A stretch of 64,000 bases of DNA from Arenibacter sp. 6A1 (GTDB lineage Bacteria > Bacteroidota > Bacteroidia > Flavobacteriales > Flavobacteriaceae), in assembly GCF_012272855.1 (NCBI RefSeq), contig NZ_JAAXCQ010000023.1, positions 1-64,000 of the forward strand. Direction: 5' to 3'. The notes beneath the pieces were generated by a model. That model was not told where the DNA came from and ran no database searches. It saw only the letters and a program-made list of their open reading frames with translations. The first letter of the stretch is position 1. Every line of letters starts with the position of its first letter. Below are positions 7,518 to 15,245 of the stretch, piece after piece. Both the position numbers and the translations under genes were made by a program.

Positions 7518-7689
7518 ATGCTATGGGTGTTTTTATGATCTATTGTTTTCATTTTTCTTGGGCAAGCCGCTATAGGGATCAGATATAATGGATACCTTTT
7601 AAAAGGTACCGATACGGAGGTTTTTTCTTTTACTTTGAAGTCCCCGGAGTTTTGATACCTCCTTAAATTTCACTCTCCCCTTTAACGGC

Positions 7690-7953
7690 CTATTTAGCCC
7701 TTACAATGGCACCATCTTCATTTTTTAGTTCATATTCCTTTAGAACTCGTTTATTGATAAGACGGCCATCTTCCATTTCATCTTCCACATATAGAAAAAC
7801 CCTGGTAGGATATTCATCATAAGGAAAAAACCTGCTCAACATTTCAGCGCATTTTTCCGCTTCGGCCAGATCATTTCCAAAACCCTGGTACATCCAAAAT
7901 GATTCAATGTCCATTTGTTCCGTTTCCAATTCTACCGTATACACCTTGTCCAT
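7690..7953 (-). CDS. Hypothetical acidic protein, 87 aa
   Basis: A small acidic soluble protein with no signal peptide or membrane segment (VYTVELETEQMDIESFWMY near the start, RVFLYVEDEMEDGRLINKRV later). Such short acidic proteins are frequent on conjugative elements, where some mimic DNA as antirestriction factors, but no motif here proves that. It follows the 103-aa gene by about 20 bases and is probably co-transcribed with it. I recognise no family. Confidence 0.6.
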   Translation of the reverse strand: MDKVYTVELETEQMDIESFWMYQGFGNDLAEAEKCAEMLSRFFPYDEYPTRVFLYVEDEMEDGRLINKRVLKEYELKNEDGAIVRAK

Positions 7954-7974
7954 AATTTTTAGTTTGTTTAATTG

Positions 7975-8286
7975 TTATTCTTGGGTATCTTCCCATATTA
8001 AATATTCCCGGTACCACTCCCAGGCACGGTCCAGAACCTCCAGTTCACCATGGCTTGAATCTTCGGTATTGTTGGTGTGGTAGGCAAGGGTAAAATCCTC
8101 CCCAAAATAAGAATATTTCTTGCTCGTCTTACCATCAAAGACGATATCTTCAAATTCATCGTGCGCTATCACCTCGATAAGGGATATTCCCCTATGGACA
8201 ATAAATTGGCGCTGGTCGTTAAAGCTGTCGTCCTTGATCGGGAATTCTCCGAAAAGAAATTCCGGTAATGTGAAATCTTTACTCAT
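7975..8286 (-). CDS. Hypothetical acidic protein, 103 aa
   Basis: An acidic, aromatic-rich soluble protein (GKTSKKYSYFGEDFTLAYHT, LDRAWEWYREYLIWEDTQE). No signal peptide, membrane helix or known catalytic motif is visible. It lies between a small HTH-like gene and another acidic protein gene, in the same direction, 21 bases from the latter. An accessory function in plasmid establishment is possible from context alone. No family recognised. Confidence 0.6.
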   Translation of the reverse strand: MSKDFTLPEFLFGEFPIKDDSFNDQRQFIVHRGISLIEVIAHDEFEDIVFDGKTSKKYSYFGEDFTLAYHTNNTEDSSHGELEVLDRAWEWYREYLIWEDTQE

Positions 8287-8318
8287 AGTTGAGTTTTTAA
8301 AATTCTAAAATAAAGCGT

Positions 8319-8513
8319 TTATTCCTGATCGAAGCCATACTTTACCAACTCTTTTAACAAGGATCGGTAATGTTTTTCTGGAAAGTCCCTGCGCTCGCTG
8401 AGAAAGTGGCGTAGGGTATCCTTAGGAATCCCACAGTTGACCTCCAACTTTCTGATGGAAAGGGCATCTCTTTCCAAAAGCCAATTCCGTAGTGGTATAT
8501 ATTTGTAATCCAT
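8319..8513 (-). CDS. Small HTH-like protein, 64 aa
   Basis: A 64-aa protein whose middle (IRKLEVNCGIPKDTLRHFLS) reads as a helix-turn-helix with a short turn before the recognition helix. The remainder is charged. Similar short proteins occur on Bacteroidota mobile elements as putative regulators. A candidate terminator separates it from the upstream RadC-like gene, so it probably heads its own transcript with the two acidic proteins. No ligand or target can be inferred. Confidence 0.6.
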   Translation of the reverse strand: MDYKYIPLRNWLLERDALSIRKLEVNCGIPKDTLRHFLSERRDFPEKHYRSLLKELVKYGFDQE

Positions 8514-8580
8514 AATATCATAGATTCTTAGAGCTATTACAAATGTACGCTAAAGCGTACATTTAAAAAATAATCGAGCA

Positions 8581-8604
8581 AAAAAAAGGGCTATAAAAGC
8601 CCTT
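8581..8604 (-). terminator. Terminator at the end of the RadC-like gene
   Basis: On the minus strand AAGGGCT and AGCCCTT pair around a five-base loop and are followed by a run of seven T residues. The stop codon of the RadC-like gene lies within the hairpin, so the gene ends inside its own terminator. Confidence 0.75.
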
Positions 8605-9052
8605 GGTCCGCGAAGGAATAATATCCCTCCCTGGTGATTATGATGCTGTCAAGGGTGGCTATGTCCAATAATTTGGAGGCTTCGCTCAACTTGTTCGAAA
8701 TATGTTTATCGGCTTCCGAGGGGACGAGATTCCCGGAGGGATGATTGTGTACCAGAATTATGCTGCTCGTTTTGATCAAGACCGCTTGTCTAAGTACGTC
8801 CTTTGTCGAGATCAGGCTCCCGTTATCGGTTCCGGAGGATAGATGGTGTACGTTCACGACCTGATTTTTGCGGTTCAGGTGTATGACCTTCACTTGCTCG
8901 TGATCGTCCATAATCTGCTCAAAGAAGGGGTAAATGAACTCCCTCACCGAACGGGAAGTATCTATTTTAATAGTGGGCAGTTCTGTTCTTCGGTAAATGG
9001 CGGTTAACTCACCGACGAAATCTTTGAAGGTTGCGATTCGAATGTCTTCCAT
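8591..9052 (-). CDS. RadC-like JAB/MPN-domain protein
   Basis: A 153-aa RadC-family protein of the short kind found on mobile elements. The JAMM metal-site motif HNHPSGNLVPSEAD gives His102, His104 and Asp115. LSSGTDNGSLISTKDVLRQA upstream is also typical. The helix-hairpin-helix part of chromosomal RadC is missing, which is usual for element-borne copies. The biochemical role of the family is unsettled. A 65-75 bp hairpin element 71 bases upstream of the start is shared with a small gene at 35463. Confidence 0.9.
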   Translation of the reverse strand: MEDIRIATFKDFVGELTAIYRRTELPTIKIDTSRSVREFIYPFFEQIMDDHEQVKVIHLNRKNQVVNVHHLSSGTDNGSLISTKDVLRQAVLIKTSSIILVHNHPSGNLVPSEADKHISNKLSEASKLLDIATLDSIIITREGYYSFADQGLL

Positions 9053-9122
9053 GATAGTATATTTTTAAGGTTATGCGGCGAAAACAATCAACAGCAGCGC
9101 AGCGGTGGGGACAAGTCCATGT

Positions 9123-9198
9123 GGAGATTTTAAAAAATTGCGGTGGGTTCCCCCGAAAGGAGGGATACCCCATTTTTTAAAATACTACATTGACAGGG
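9123..9198 (-). promoter_or_regulatory. Shared upstream hairpin element, copy 1
   Basis: GGAGATTTTAAAAAATTG, a GC-rich stem-loop with GGGTTCCCCCGAAAGGAGGG, then CCCCATTTTTTAAAATACTA and TTGACAGGG. The same framework with a different loop occurs at 35677-35741. Both copies lie 71 bases from a minus-strand start codon. It is probably a promoter or leader element. The paired AAAATTG/CNATTTT arms would also fold in single-stranded DNA. Confidence 0.5.
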
Positions 9199-9690
9199 CA
9201 AAGGCGGCTTGATTAACTTGCAGCATTCCTATGAAAAATAAATCTTTGGGCCAGCGCGGACCTTAATAGACCAACAACTCCCTGATCATTTCAAAAGGGT
9301 TCGATACCCTTTTAAAATGAATGCCGCCAAAATAGGCACAACATAGGGGACACCCGATTTCATACTTTATATATTTCATGTATACTATATACCGAACATA
9401 TATAATATACTATGACACTCTTCTTTAATATTTTATAATCAATTCTATTCATAAAATATAGCGGCATTGTATTAAGATAAGTTTGCCGAAAAGGCCAAGG
9501 AAGCGGTAGCCAGCTAGGACCTACGGAAATATCTATAAGTAATAGAAGGTTATTTTTAAAGCAATTATCGATTGTTCTGTTTTCTTAAAGTCGTATTTTT
9601 TTCCCTATAATTGTAATAATATTGGTTATCCAAAACACCGGTAAACAGTATGTATTAAACTGATGTTAGGAGTTAGCAGTAATAAAGGGA
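9199..9690. other. Noncoding gap with AT block and hairpin-block end
   Basis: It holds an AT-rich near-palindrome around 9365-9415 (ATATATTTCATGTATACTAT and further TATA-type pairs). Further right is a partial relative of the hairpin block (AATTGTAATAATATTGG, CAGTATGTATTAAACTGATG) that ends in GTTAGCA at 9672, 13 bases before the acetyltransferase ATG. No open frame is convincing. Confidence 0.55.
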
Positions 9691-10134
9691 ATGGAGCAAA
9701 AAATAGATACAATAAATAAAACTGAATACCAAGAAGTAGTAAATCTATGGGAATCTTCGGTAAGAGCAACACATCATTTTATAAGTGAAGAAGATATTGA
9801 ATATTTTAAACCTCTAATCTTAAACACATATTTGGATGCAGTTGAATTGCGGTGTATAAGGAACAACAAGAACCATATAGTCGGTTTTGTAGGTGTCGCT
9901 GAACAGAACTTGGAAATGTTATTCATTCACCCTGATTACAGAGGGAAAAGAATAGGTAAATCATTATTCGATTATTCCATTGACAATCTAAATGTTACTA
10001 AAGTTGACGTAAATGAACAGAATGAACAAGCGGTTGGCTTTTACAAACATTGTGGATTTGAAATAACAAGTCGCTCTGAATTGGATTCTTCTGGAAAACC
10101 TTATCCAATTTTACATATGGAATTGAAGAAATAG
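9691..10134 (+). CDS. GNAT-family N-acetyltransferase
   Basis: A 147-aa single-domain acetyltransferase. LEMLFIHPDYRGKRIGKSLF carries the acetyl-CoA pyrophosphate-binding motif A (Arg/Gln-x-x-Gly-x-Gly/Ala variant as RGKRIG). VDVNEQNEQAVGFYKHCGFE is the typical motif B. Chain length and composition are normal for stand-alone GNATs that acetylate small molecules or protein N-termini; the substrate is not visible. It starts 13 bases after a GTTAGCA boundary and has no plus-strand neighbour, consistent with a single-gene cassette, a common home for GNAT genes. Confidence 0.9.
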   Translation: MEQKIDTINKTEYQEVVNLWESSVRATHHFISEEDIEYFKPLILNTYLDAVELRCIRNNKNHIVGFVGVAEQNLEMLFIHPDYRGKRIGKSLFDYSIDNLNVTKVDVNEQNEQAVGFYKHCGFEITSRSELDSSGKPYPILHMELKK

Positions 10135-10153
10135 AAGCATTGCTCATTAATTT

Positions 10154-10849
10154 CTAAGAGGGTGTATTCAGCGCTTCCATCAATTCTGTTTTTTTATTTC
10201 GGCTTAACGGTATTTGTTTTCCGGAAACTTCAACATTCTTACTAGTATACTTTTCGATCTTATCCAGGTTTATGATATAAGATTTATGTATCCTAAGGAA
10301 TTTATCCTCCGGCAACTTTTGTTTAAAGGATTTCATGGTAGATAGTATAACGATATTGGCATCATCCGTTACCAATTTAATATAGTCGCCAAGAGCTTCG
10401 ATCCATTTTATGTCGTCAAGAAAAACTTTTCGATTTTTCAGGTTGCTTTTCACAACGATATGCTCCTCATTTTCGTTCTCTTTATTTACCTGTTCATATT
10501 TGTCTACTGCTCTCTTAACCGAGATATTAAAACGAGCTGAAGAGAGGGGTTTCTGAAGATAATCCGTTACATCGTAATCAAATGCCTTAAGGGCATAATC
10601 GGCCTTACCGGTTATCAAGATTACCTGTGGACGGCTGCTCATAGACTCCAAAAGATCGAAACCATTAATGATCGGCATTTCGATATCCAGAAAAATAAGC
10701 TCTATCTCATTGTTTTCGATGCCTTTCCTTGCTTCAAGAGCATTGCTGTACTCCGCTACCAGTAATAAGTTTGGATGATCGTTTATTAACTTTGCCACGG
10801 CAATCCGCTGTAAAGATGAATCGTCCACAATTACACTTCTTAATTTCAT
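10154..10849 (-). CDS. LytTR-family response regulator
   Basis: A 231-aa two-domain regulator. The receiver domain (about 1-120) has acidic residues Asp9-Asp10, phospho-acceptor Asp55 in LIFLDIEMP and the conserved Lys in DYLQKPL. The C-terminal LytTR DNA-binding domain (about 130-228) has IKWIEALGDYIKLVT and LRIHKSYIINLDKIEKY. I prefer the ATG at 10849 because MKLRSVIVDD is the usual family start; an in-frame ATG 48 bases earlier adds an unusual extension. No sensor kinase is adjacent, so its signal source lies elsewhere. It converges on the acetyltransferase gene. Confidence 0.92.
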   Translation of the reverse strand: MKLRSVIVDDSSLQRIAVAKLINDHPNLLLVAEYSNALEARKGIENNEIELIFLDIEMPIINGFDLLESMSSRPQVILITGKADYALKAFDYDVTDYLQKPLSSARFNISVKRAVDKYEQVNKENENEEHIVVKSNLKNRKVFLDDIKWIEALGDYIKLVTDDANIVILSTMKSFKQKLPEDKFLRIHKSYIINLDKIEKYTSKNVEVSGKQIPLSRNKKTELMEALNTPS

Positions 10850-10897
10850 AAGGGATGATTTGCAGTTTATATCATCAACAAAGTAGGTAAATAACAT

Positions 10898-11401
10898 GTT
10901 TCATCCCATTATACGTTGTGAAAATGGCTTTAAATGTTATGTAGATAGGGATTATCAAGGTTAATAAGGTTTATGGAATGATTCAAATCATTACGGTCTA
11001 GATTCCCATACGACTGGCTTTTGCTTTACCGTTAATTATTGAAAACATGAGATGAAAACCTAAAATTTAACGTCATATAACCACTCATGAACTTGATTAA
11101 TTCTAAGTTCCATAAATGGTTGATTATACAAGAAAAAAAGCCAATTCCATTCTGTTTTTTAGACTCTTGAAAAGCGAATTCTTATTGCCAAGAGACATTT
11201 AAATCCGCATATATAAATCCGTGCCTATTCAATAGCTCTTAGAATAAACTGCTTACAATAGTGGCTATAATTCAGTCTTACTTCCTGCAAAAGAGAAAAT
11301 TCATTACTTTTAATCCGGAACGATTCCTTTCCCGAAAAATCCTTAAGGATTTCCCAGACCGAAATCATACACAAGAACGTTGTGGCTAATTTGAATCAAC
11401 C
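10898..11401. other. Noncoding gap ending in a cassette-type boundary
   Basis: No convincing open frame. The right end (CCCAGACCGAAATCATACAC, then AAGAACGTTGTGGCTAAT) matches the right arm of the long palindromic junctions at 1296 and 32176. Its GTTGTGG at 11379 lies 17 bases before the next ATG. The matching left arm is not apparent, so only part of a junction remains. Confidence 0.55.
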
Positions 11402-12166
11402 ATGAAATTATTTAGAAAAATTCGAAATAAGTTGATTATAGACAATAAAAAAACTCAGTACCTGAAGTATGCTTTAGGAGAAATCGTTCTGGTTGTCATT
11501 GGAATTTTGATTGCGATACAGATAAATAATTGGAACCAGTCGATTAAGGATAATGATTCGTTAAATGAATATTTAACTAAAATTAAAACACATACAGCGG
11601 AAGATATAGAACAATTAGAACAACTATCAAAAGGAAGAAAACAGATTGCAGACCTCTGTAAAAAAGCGCGAAATAGCATTTTGCAAAAGACTGAAAATGA
11701 AAATCTTTTTTTATTCATGATAGCTGGTACTGCCTTTGCCGATTTCTATTTCAAACCCAATTCAGGTGGTTATGAATCATTGAAAAACTCTGCCTATTAT
11801 GGTAAAATAAACAATACAAAACTCGATTCGCTTTTAGCTAAATACCACGGATTAGTGGACATTATTGCAGAAAACGAAAAGAGTTATAATCAGTATACCG
11901 TTCATCAAGAAAATTACCTCGATACTCAATTCGACAGGTCAGTTATTTTAGCTTCTGCATTTATGCCATTAGATTCATTAGCAAACAAAGCTACACCCCA
12001 GTCCGAATATGATCAAGCATTCATTGAGTACACCGCAAAACCAGCCTACCGAAATGTTATTAGTTTGGCAGCGTGGCAATTCGATACTATGATTGAACAA
12101 TATCAAGAATTAACAGAACTAGGGCATCTTATAATTGAAGAAATAGATCGGACAACCGCAGACTAA
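11402..12166 (+). CDS. DUF6090-family membrane protein
   Basis: A 254-aa protein beginning with a basic amphipathic stretch (MKLFRKIRNKLI) and one membrane helix (about 26-42, ALGEIVLVVIGILIAIQINN W). A long, mostly helical soluble domain follows. This start is characteristic of the DUF6090 family, abundant in Flavobacteriia and of unknown function. The soluble part probably faces the periplasm. It ends five bases before the serine hydrolase gene, so the two form one transcript and probably one cassette. I recognised the family from its N-terminus only. Confidence 0.75.
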   Translation: MKLFRKIRNKLIIDNKKTQYLKYALGEIVLVVIGILIAIQINNWNQSIKDNDSLNEYLTKIKTHTAEDIEQLEQLSKGRKQIADLCKKARNSILQKTENENLFLFMIAGTAFADFYFKPNSGGYESLKNSAYYGKINNTKLDSLLAKYHGLVDIIAENEKSYNQYTVHQENYLDTQFDRSVILASAFMPLDSLANKATPQSEYDQAFIEYTAKPAYRNVISLAAWQFDTMIEQYQELTELGHLIIEEIDRTTAD

Positions 12167-12171
12167 ATAAT

Positions 12172-13233
12172 ATGATAAAAAATAAAAAAGCAAAGTGGAT
12201 TGTACGCATTTTATTGTTTATTGGAACAGCAATATCATTATACTTCGTTCCGTGGATTTTGGTAAAAGCTTGGATTTTACCTCTTCCTGATACTATTCAA
12301 GAACAAGTAGATGAAGCCATCGGATATGGATTTGATGGAATGATTGTTTACGTAGACCAAGCAGGGAAACCACCAGCATATTATACAGGCGGTTGGAAAG
12401 ACAGAGAAAAAAAAATACCAGCCGACCCAAAATCTCTCTTCAAGATTGCCAGCATTAGCAAACTTTATACGGCAGTAGTAGCTACTAAATTGGTAAAGGA
12501 AAAGCGTTTGTCTTTTGATAAAACGCTCACTGACTACCTCCCAGAGCTCAAAGGTAGAATTGAAAATGCTGAAAAAATCACATTGAAGATGATGATTCAA
12601 CACCGTTCTGGTATTCCAAATTTCACTGATAATCCATCTTATTGGGAAAATGAACAGCAAAATGGCAAAAATGCCTTAGATTTTGCCCTCGACCTACCAG
12701 CCAGTTTTAAACCTGATAAAGGATATGAATATTCAAACACAAATTATTTACTGCTGCGTAGGATTATGGATGATGTCTTAGGGTATAGCCACAATAAGTA
12801 TATCAAAGAGAAAATATTGATTCCCTTAGAGCTGAAAAACACCTTTTTTTCGATTACCGAAGTCAATTTAGATGATGTTATGAGTGGATATTATGTGGGT
12901 TATGAGGAAGATTTTAAAGATCGTGAATACGGAATGTTGACCACAGCAGAAGATGTGGGTATATTCCTTCGAGCACTGAACGATGGTTCGGTATTTGATG
13001 AAGAAGAACAAGAAATCTATCCTTATGAATATAATCATGGAGGTTTGGTAGTTGGTTATCAAAGCCTTGCGGAATACCATAAAGATATTGATGCAGTAGT
13101 CGTTCAATTTATTAATACAACAGATTTTGAAGGTTATGAATGGAATTTATCGGAAATTATAATTAACCGAATTGTAAAAATCATTAGAAAGAAAAAGGGG
13201 TATGAAGCCCATCGGCGCGAAAACGTACGCTAA
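12172..13233 (+). CDS. Serine hydrolase, class C beta-lactamase family, 3' end replaced
   Basis: A penicillin-binding-protein-like serine hydrolase with one N-terminal membrane anchor (about 9-28). The three family motifs are present: SISK (Ser94, Lys97), YSN at 187-189 and HGG at 289-291. Relatives include esterases and D-aminopeptidases; true beta-lactamase activity cannot be inferred. From 13199 the GGTATGAAG repeat block supplies the last codons (GYEAHRRENVR), so the native C-terminus has been lost. The catalytic core seems intact. It follows the DUF6090 gene by five bases. Confidence 0.85.
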   Translation: MIKNKKAKWIVRILLFIGTAISLYFVPWILVKAWILPLPDTIQEQVDEAIGYGFDGMIVYVDQAGKPPAYYTGGWKDREKKIPADPKSLFKIASISKLYTAVVATKLVKEKRLSFDKTLTDYLPELKGRIENAEKITLKMMIQHRSGIPNFTDNPSYWENEQQNGKNALDFALDLPASFKPDKGYEYSNTNYLLLRRIMDDVLGYSHNKYIKEKILIPLELKNTFFSITEVNLDDVMSGYYVGYEEDFKDREYGMLTTAEDVGIFLRALNDGSVFDEEEQEIYPYEYNHGGLVVGYQSLAEYHKDIDAVVVQFINTTDFEGYEWNLSEIIINRIVKIIRKKKGYEAHRRENVR

Positions 13234-13460
13234 GAACTCAAGTACAAATTAAGTAAGAATTTGAAATAGGCCCACCAGTGGAAGTGTAGCAGCCACCAGA
13301 GGCCATATACTCTATATGTTATAGTTATAAAATAAAAAAGGGGCAAAAAAGCATGAAGATGTTGATTCATCCTTCGGTTGGTTTTGTACCAAGAGTTGGG
13401 ATTCACATACAACGACACTATCCTGTTAACTGTGTAAGTTTAAAATAACATGTTTTGTAA
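13199..13460. repeat. GGTATGAAG block plus GGTC block
   Basis: The left edge GGTATGAAGCCCATCGGCGC lies inside the end of the serine hydrolase frame. TACGCTAAGAACTCAAGTAC and TTTGAAATAGGCCCACC follow, then a diverged GGTC block (13336, GGGCAAAAAAGCATGAAG) and GGTTGGTTTTGTACC. The order of modules is the same as in the copies at 4482 and 6061. Confidence 0.7.
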
Positions 13461-13491
13461 ACTTACCGATCGAGCTTCCTACGGAGTGATT

Positions 13492-13743
13492 TTACTCCAT
13501 ATCCTGGGACTCGATCATCTCTATTCCCAATGGTGTGATCATCAATGCCGGTGGTGCAATGAAAGAAAGTTCTCCGTTGCTTCCCATAAACCTACGCTGT
13601 TTAAAATCTATCAGTCCCTCCTCCTTCATTTTTCTTGCTATTTGCGTGGCTCTATTGGGATCTAAACAAATATGCGTTATCCTAGAAAATCCCCTTTTTC
13701 GGTTTCTGTAAAGAAATTCCAATATGGAATAATTTAGTTTCAT
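13492..13743 (-). CDS. Small winged-helix-like protein, 83 aa
   Basis: An 83-aa protein whose pattern (YSILEFLYRNRKRGFSRITH, RATQIARKMKEEGLIDFKQR, then PPALMITPLGIEMIES) fits a minimal winged-helix DNA-binding fold: helix, recognition helix, beta-wing, final helix. No effector domain is present. Its start is followed upstream by AT-rich noncoding sequence rather than a partner gene. It may control the neighbouring resolvase or be an orphan regulator. The family assignment rests on secondary-structure pattern only. Confidence 0.6.
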   Translation of the reverse strand: MKLNYSILEFLYRNRKRGFSRITHICLDPNRATQIARKMKEEGLIDFKQRRFMGSNGELSFIAPPALMITPLGIEMIESQDME

Positions 13744-13957
13744 AGTTGAATGATTTTAGTACTGCTTAAGTAAGTTCATATTCTACAAAAGAAACAATTT
13801 AACCTTCCAAAGCACCTAAATATTAGTTAAAATTCTTACATAATTAACAAGTATAATTATTATTGCAATAAAAATTGTAGAATAGGCAAAAAAAGTATTA
13901 CATGATTCGCAAAACTATAATTAAGCGATCATACCACTTATATAAGGTTCCTAAAAA
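13744..13957. other. AT-rich noncoding gap
   Basis: Very AT-rich sequence upstream of the winged-helix-like gene on the minus strand, likely holding its promoter. I see no open frame or repeat module here. Confidence 0.5.
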
Positions 13958-14136
13958 AGAACAAGGACAAGGGCTTTGTTGTTGAAGCTGGCGGAAACAA
14001 TGAAGGTCTTGTGGCGCGGTTCTGAAGGTGGTGGCCCCAAGGAAACAAAGCTTCTTTAAAAAGGTCTTGATCTATATCAGGGGTTCTAGTAGCGGCGAAA
14101 GGGTTATGGGGCCAACCTTCCGCAAGAACATGGAAG
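13958..14136. repeat. E repeat, degenerate copy
   Basis: Shares CTTGTGG, GCGCGGTTCTGAAGGTGGTG and the end CAACCTTCCGCAAGAACATGG with the two well-preserved copies at 31004 and 35920, but the interior has diverged. A minus-strand frame across it has no coding character. Confidence 0.6.
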
Positions 14137-14196
14137 TTTTCCATCTATAAGGATCTTTTGGATTCGGCCTTTAGGGATATATTCATCCATTCTATT

Positions 14197-14775
14197 TTAT
14201 AAGTCTTTTTTGAGGATTTCATTTTCAACCCTATAAAAAGTGCTTTTGCTAATCCCTGCTTTTTTACAGGCTTCCAATATTGGGATGTCCTTATTGTCGT
14301 ACAAGTGTTTGGCATATTGGTATTTCTCCCGGGTCTTTTCAGATGCCCCCTGGGGCCTTCCCAATAATTTGCCTCGCTTTCTGGCACTATCCAGCCCGGT
14401 CTTGGTCCTTTCCCGAATAAGGTTCCGTTCAAATTCGGCTACGGCCGCAAATATCTGCAACAAGAACTTGCCGTTGGCTGATGTGGTATCGAATTCCGGT
14501 TCGCTAAGGCTTTTAAAATGTACCCCCTTTTCATTGAACAGGTCTATCAAATCGATCATGTTCTTTAAAGACCTGAATATACGGTCGTTCTTATAGGTAA
14601 TCACGGTATCGCCTTTCCGAAGCTGTCCGATCATTTCGTTCAGTCCAGACCGGTCCTGTCTCACCCCACTCGCAACATCGGAGTAAATACTTTCACAACC
14701 CGCTTCTTTTAATAAATCGATCTGTACTTTTAATTTCTGGTCCCTGGTAGAAACCCTGGCATATCCAACAATCAT
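14197..14775 (-). CDS. Serine recombinase, resolvase/invertase family
   Basis: A 192-aa small serine recombinase. The N-terminal motif YARVSTRDQ places the nucleophile at Ser9. The catalytic domain follows (ASGVRQDRSGLNEMI, KNDRIFRSLKNMIDLIDLF, FAAVAEFERNLIRERT). The long E helix leads to a C-terminal helix-turn-helix (ILEACKKAGISKSTFYRVEN). Length is normal for Tn3-type resolvases or invertases, which resolve multimers or cointegrates or invert segments. No transposase is nearby, so multimer resolution is the simplest role. Two palindromes upstream of its start (14784-14890) look like binding sites. Confidence 0.92.
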   Translation of the reverse strand: MIVGYARVSTRDQKLKVQIDLLKEAGCESIYSDVASGVRQDRSGLNEMIGQLRKGDTVITYKNDRIFRSLKNMIDLIDLFNEKGVHFKSLSEPEFDTTSANGKFLLQIFAAVAEFERNLIRERTKTGLDSARKRGKLLGRPQGASEKTREKYQYAKHLYDNKDIPILEACKKAGISKSTFYRVENEILKKDL

Positions 14776-14783
14776 AATAGTCC

Positions 14784-14890
14784 CGTAAAACGTTATTTTA
14801 CGAAACTACTAAAAAAGACGGTAAAAAGGACAGTTATCAGGCATATTTTATCCCTTGGGGCATTATCCCGTAAAACGGACGTTTTAGGGG
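14784..14890. promoter_or_regulatory. Candidate resolvase binding sites (res)
   Basis: Two palindromes sit directly upstream of the resolvase start. CGTAAAA/TTTTACG spans 14784-14802 and TAAAACG/CGTTTTA spans 14871-14886, the second flanked by CCC and GGGG. They share the half-site CGTAAAACG. Serine resolvases usually bind two or three such sites next to their gene and repress their own promoter. The sites were assigned by position and symmetry. Confidence 0.55.
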
Positions 14891-14939
14891 ACAATAAATG
14901 AGTAAGGGAAACTGACTTAAACCCTTTTATAAAAAATAG

Positions 14940-15224
14940 GATCTAAGACCGCCTGAGAAAGGTCAAATAAGCAAAAAAGTTGGTTTTATTGGGGGAAAGA
15001 AAAATATCGGTTCGATTTATGCCACTGGTTGGAGTCACACTACACCACACGCAATACATAAGTAAATTGTTGTATTTTCCTTCTAATTAATTTGCTATTC
15101 ACCTACCTAAATCATAATATTGGTACTGCATTTTATAAATGGATAACAGTAGCTTATTATTGCTGTTATGCACAGCAATAAACCTATAAACAGTATATAA
15201 TAAACTGATATAAGCTAGTTAGCC
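14940..15224. repeat. GGTC block plus hairpin block, ends GTTAGCC
   Basis: The GGTC block (14958, GGTCAAATAAGCAAAAAAG) and GGTTCGATTTATGCC are followed by the hairpin block (GGATAACAG paired with CTGTTAT, then TATAATAAACTGATATAAGC). It ends AGTTAGCC, 22 bases before the next gene's ATG. The minus-strand promoter of the resolvase lies at its left. Confidence 0.7.
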
Positions 15225-15245
15225 ACAAGCTGAAAAACTGAACAT

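Noticed and set aside
12172-13233. Beta-lactamase resistance gene
   Set aside because: SxxK, YSN and HGG motifs are shared by many membrane-anchored esterases and peptidases. The membrane anchor and the sequence between motifs do not indicate a dedicated beta-lactamase.
13938-14144. 68-aa minus-strand frame before the resolvase end
   Set aside because: It lies inside the decayed E repeat and has no counterpart frame in the better-preserved copies.
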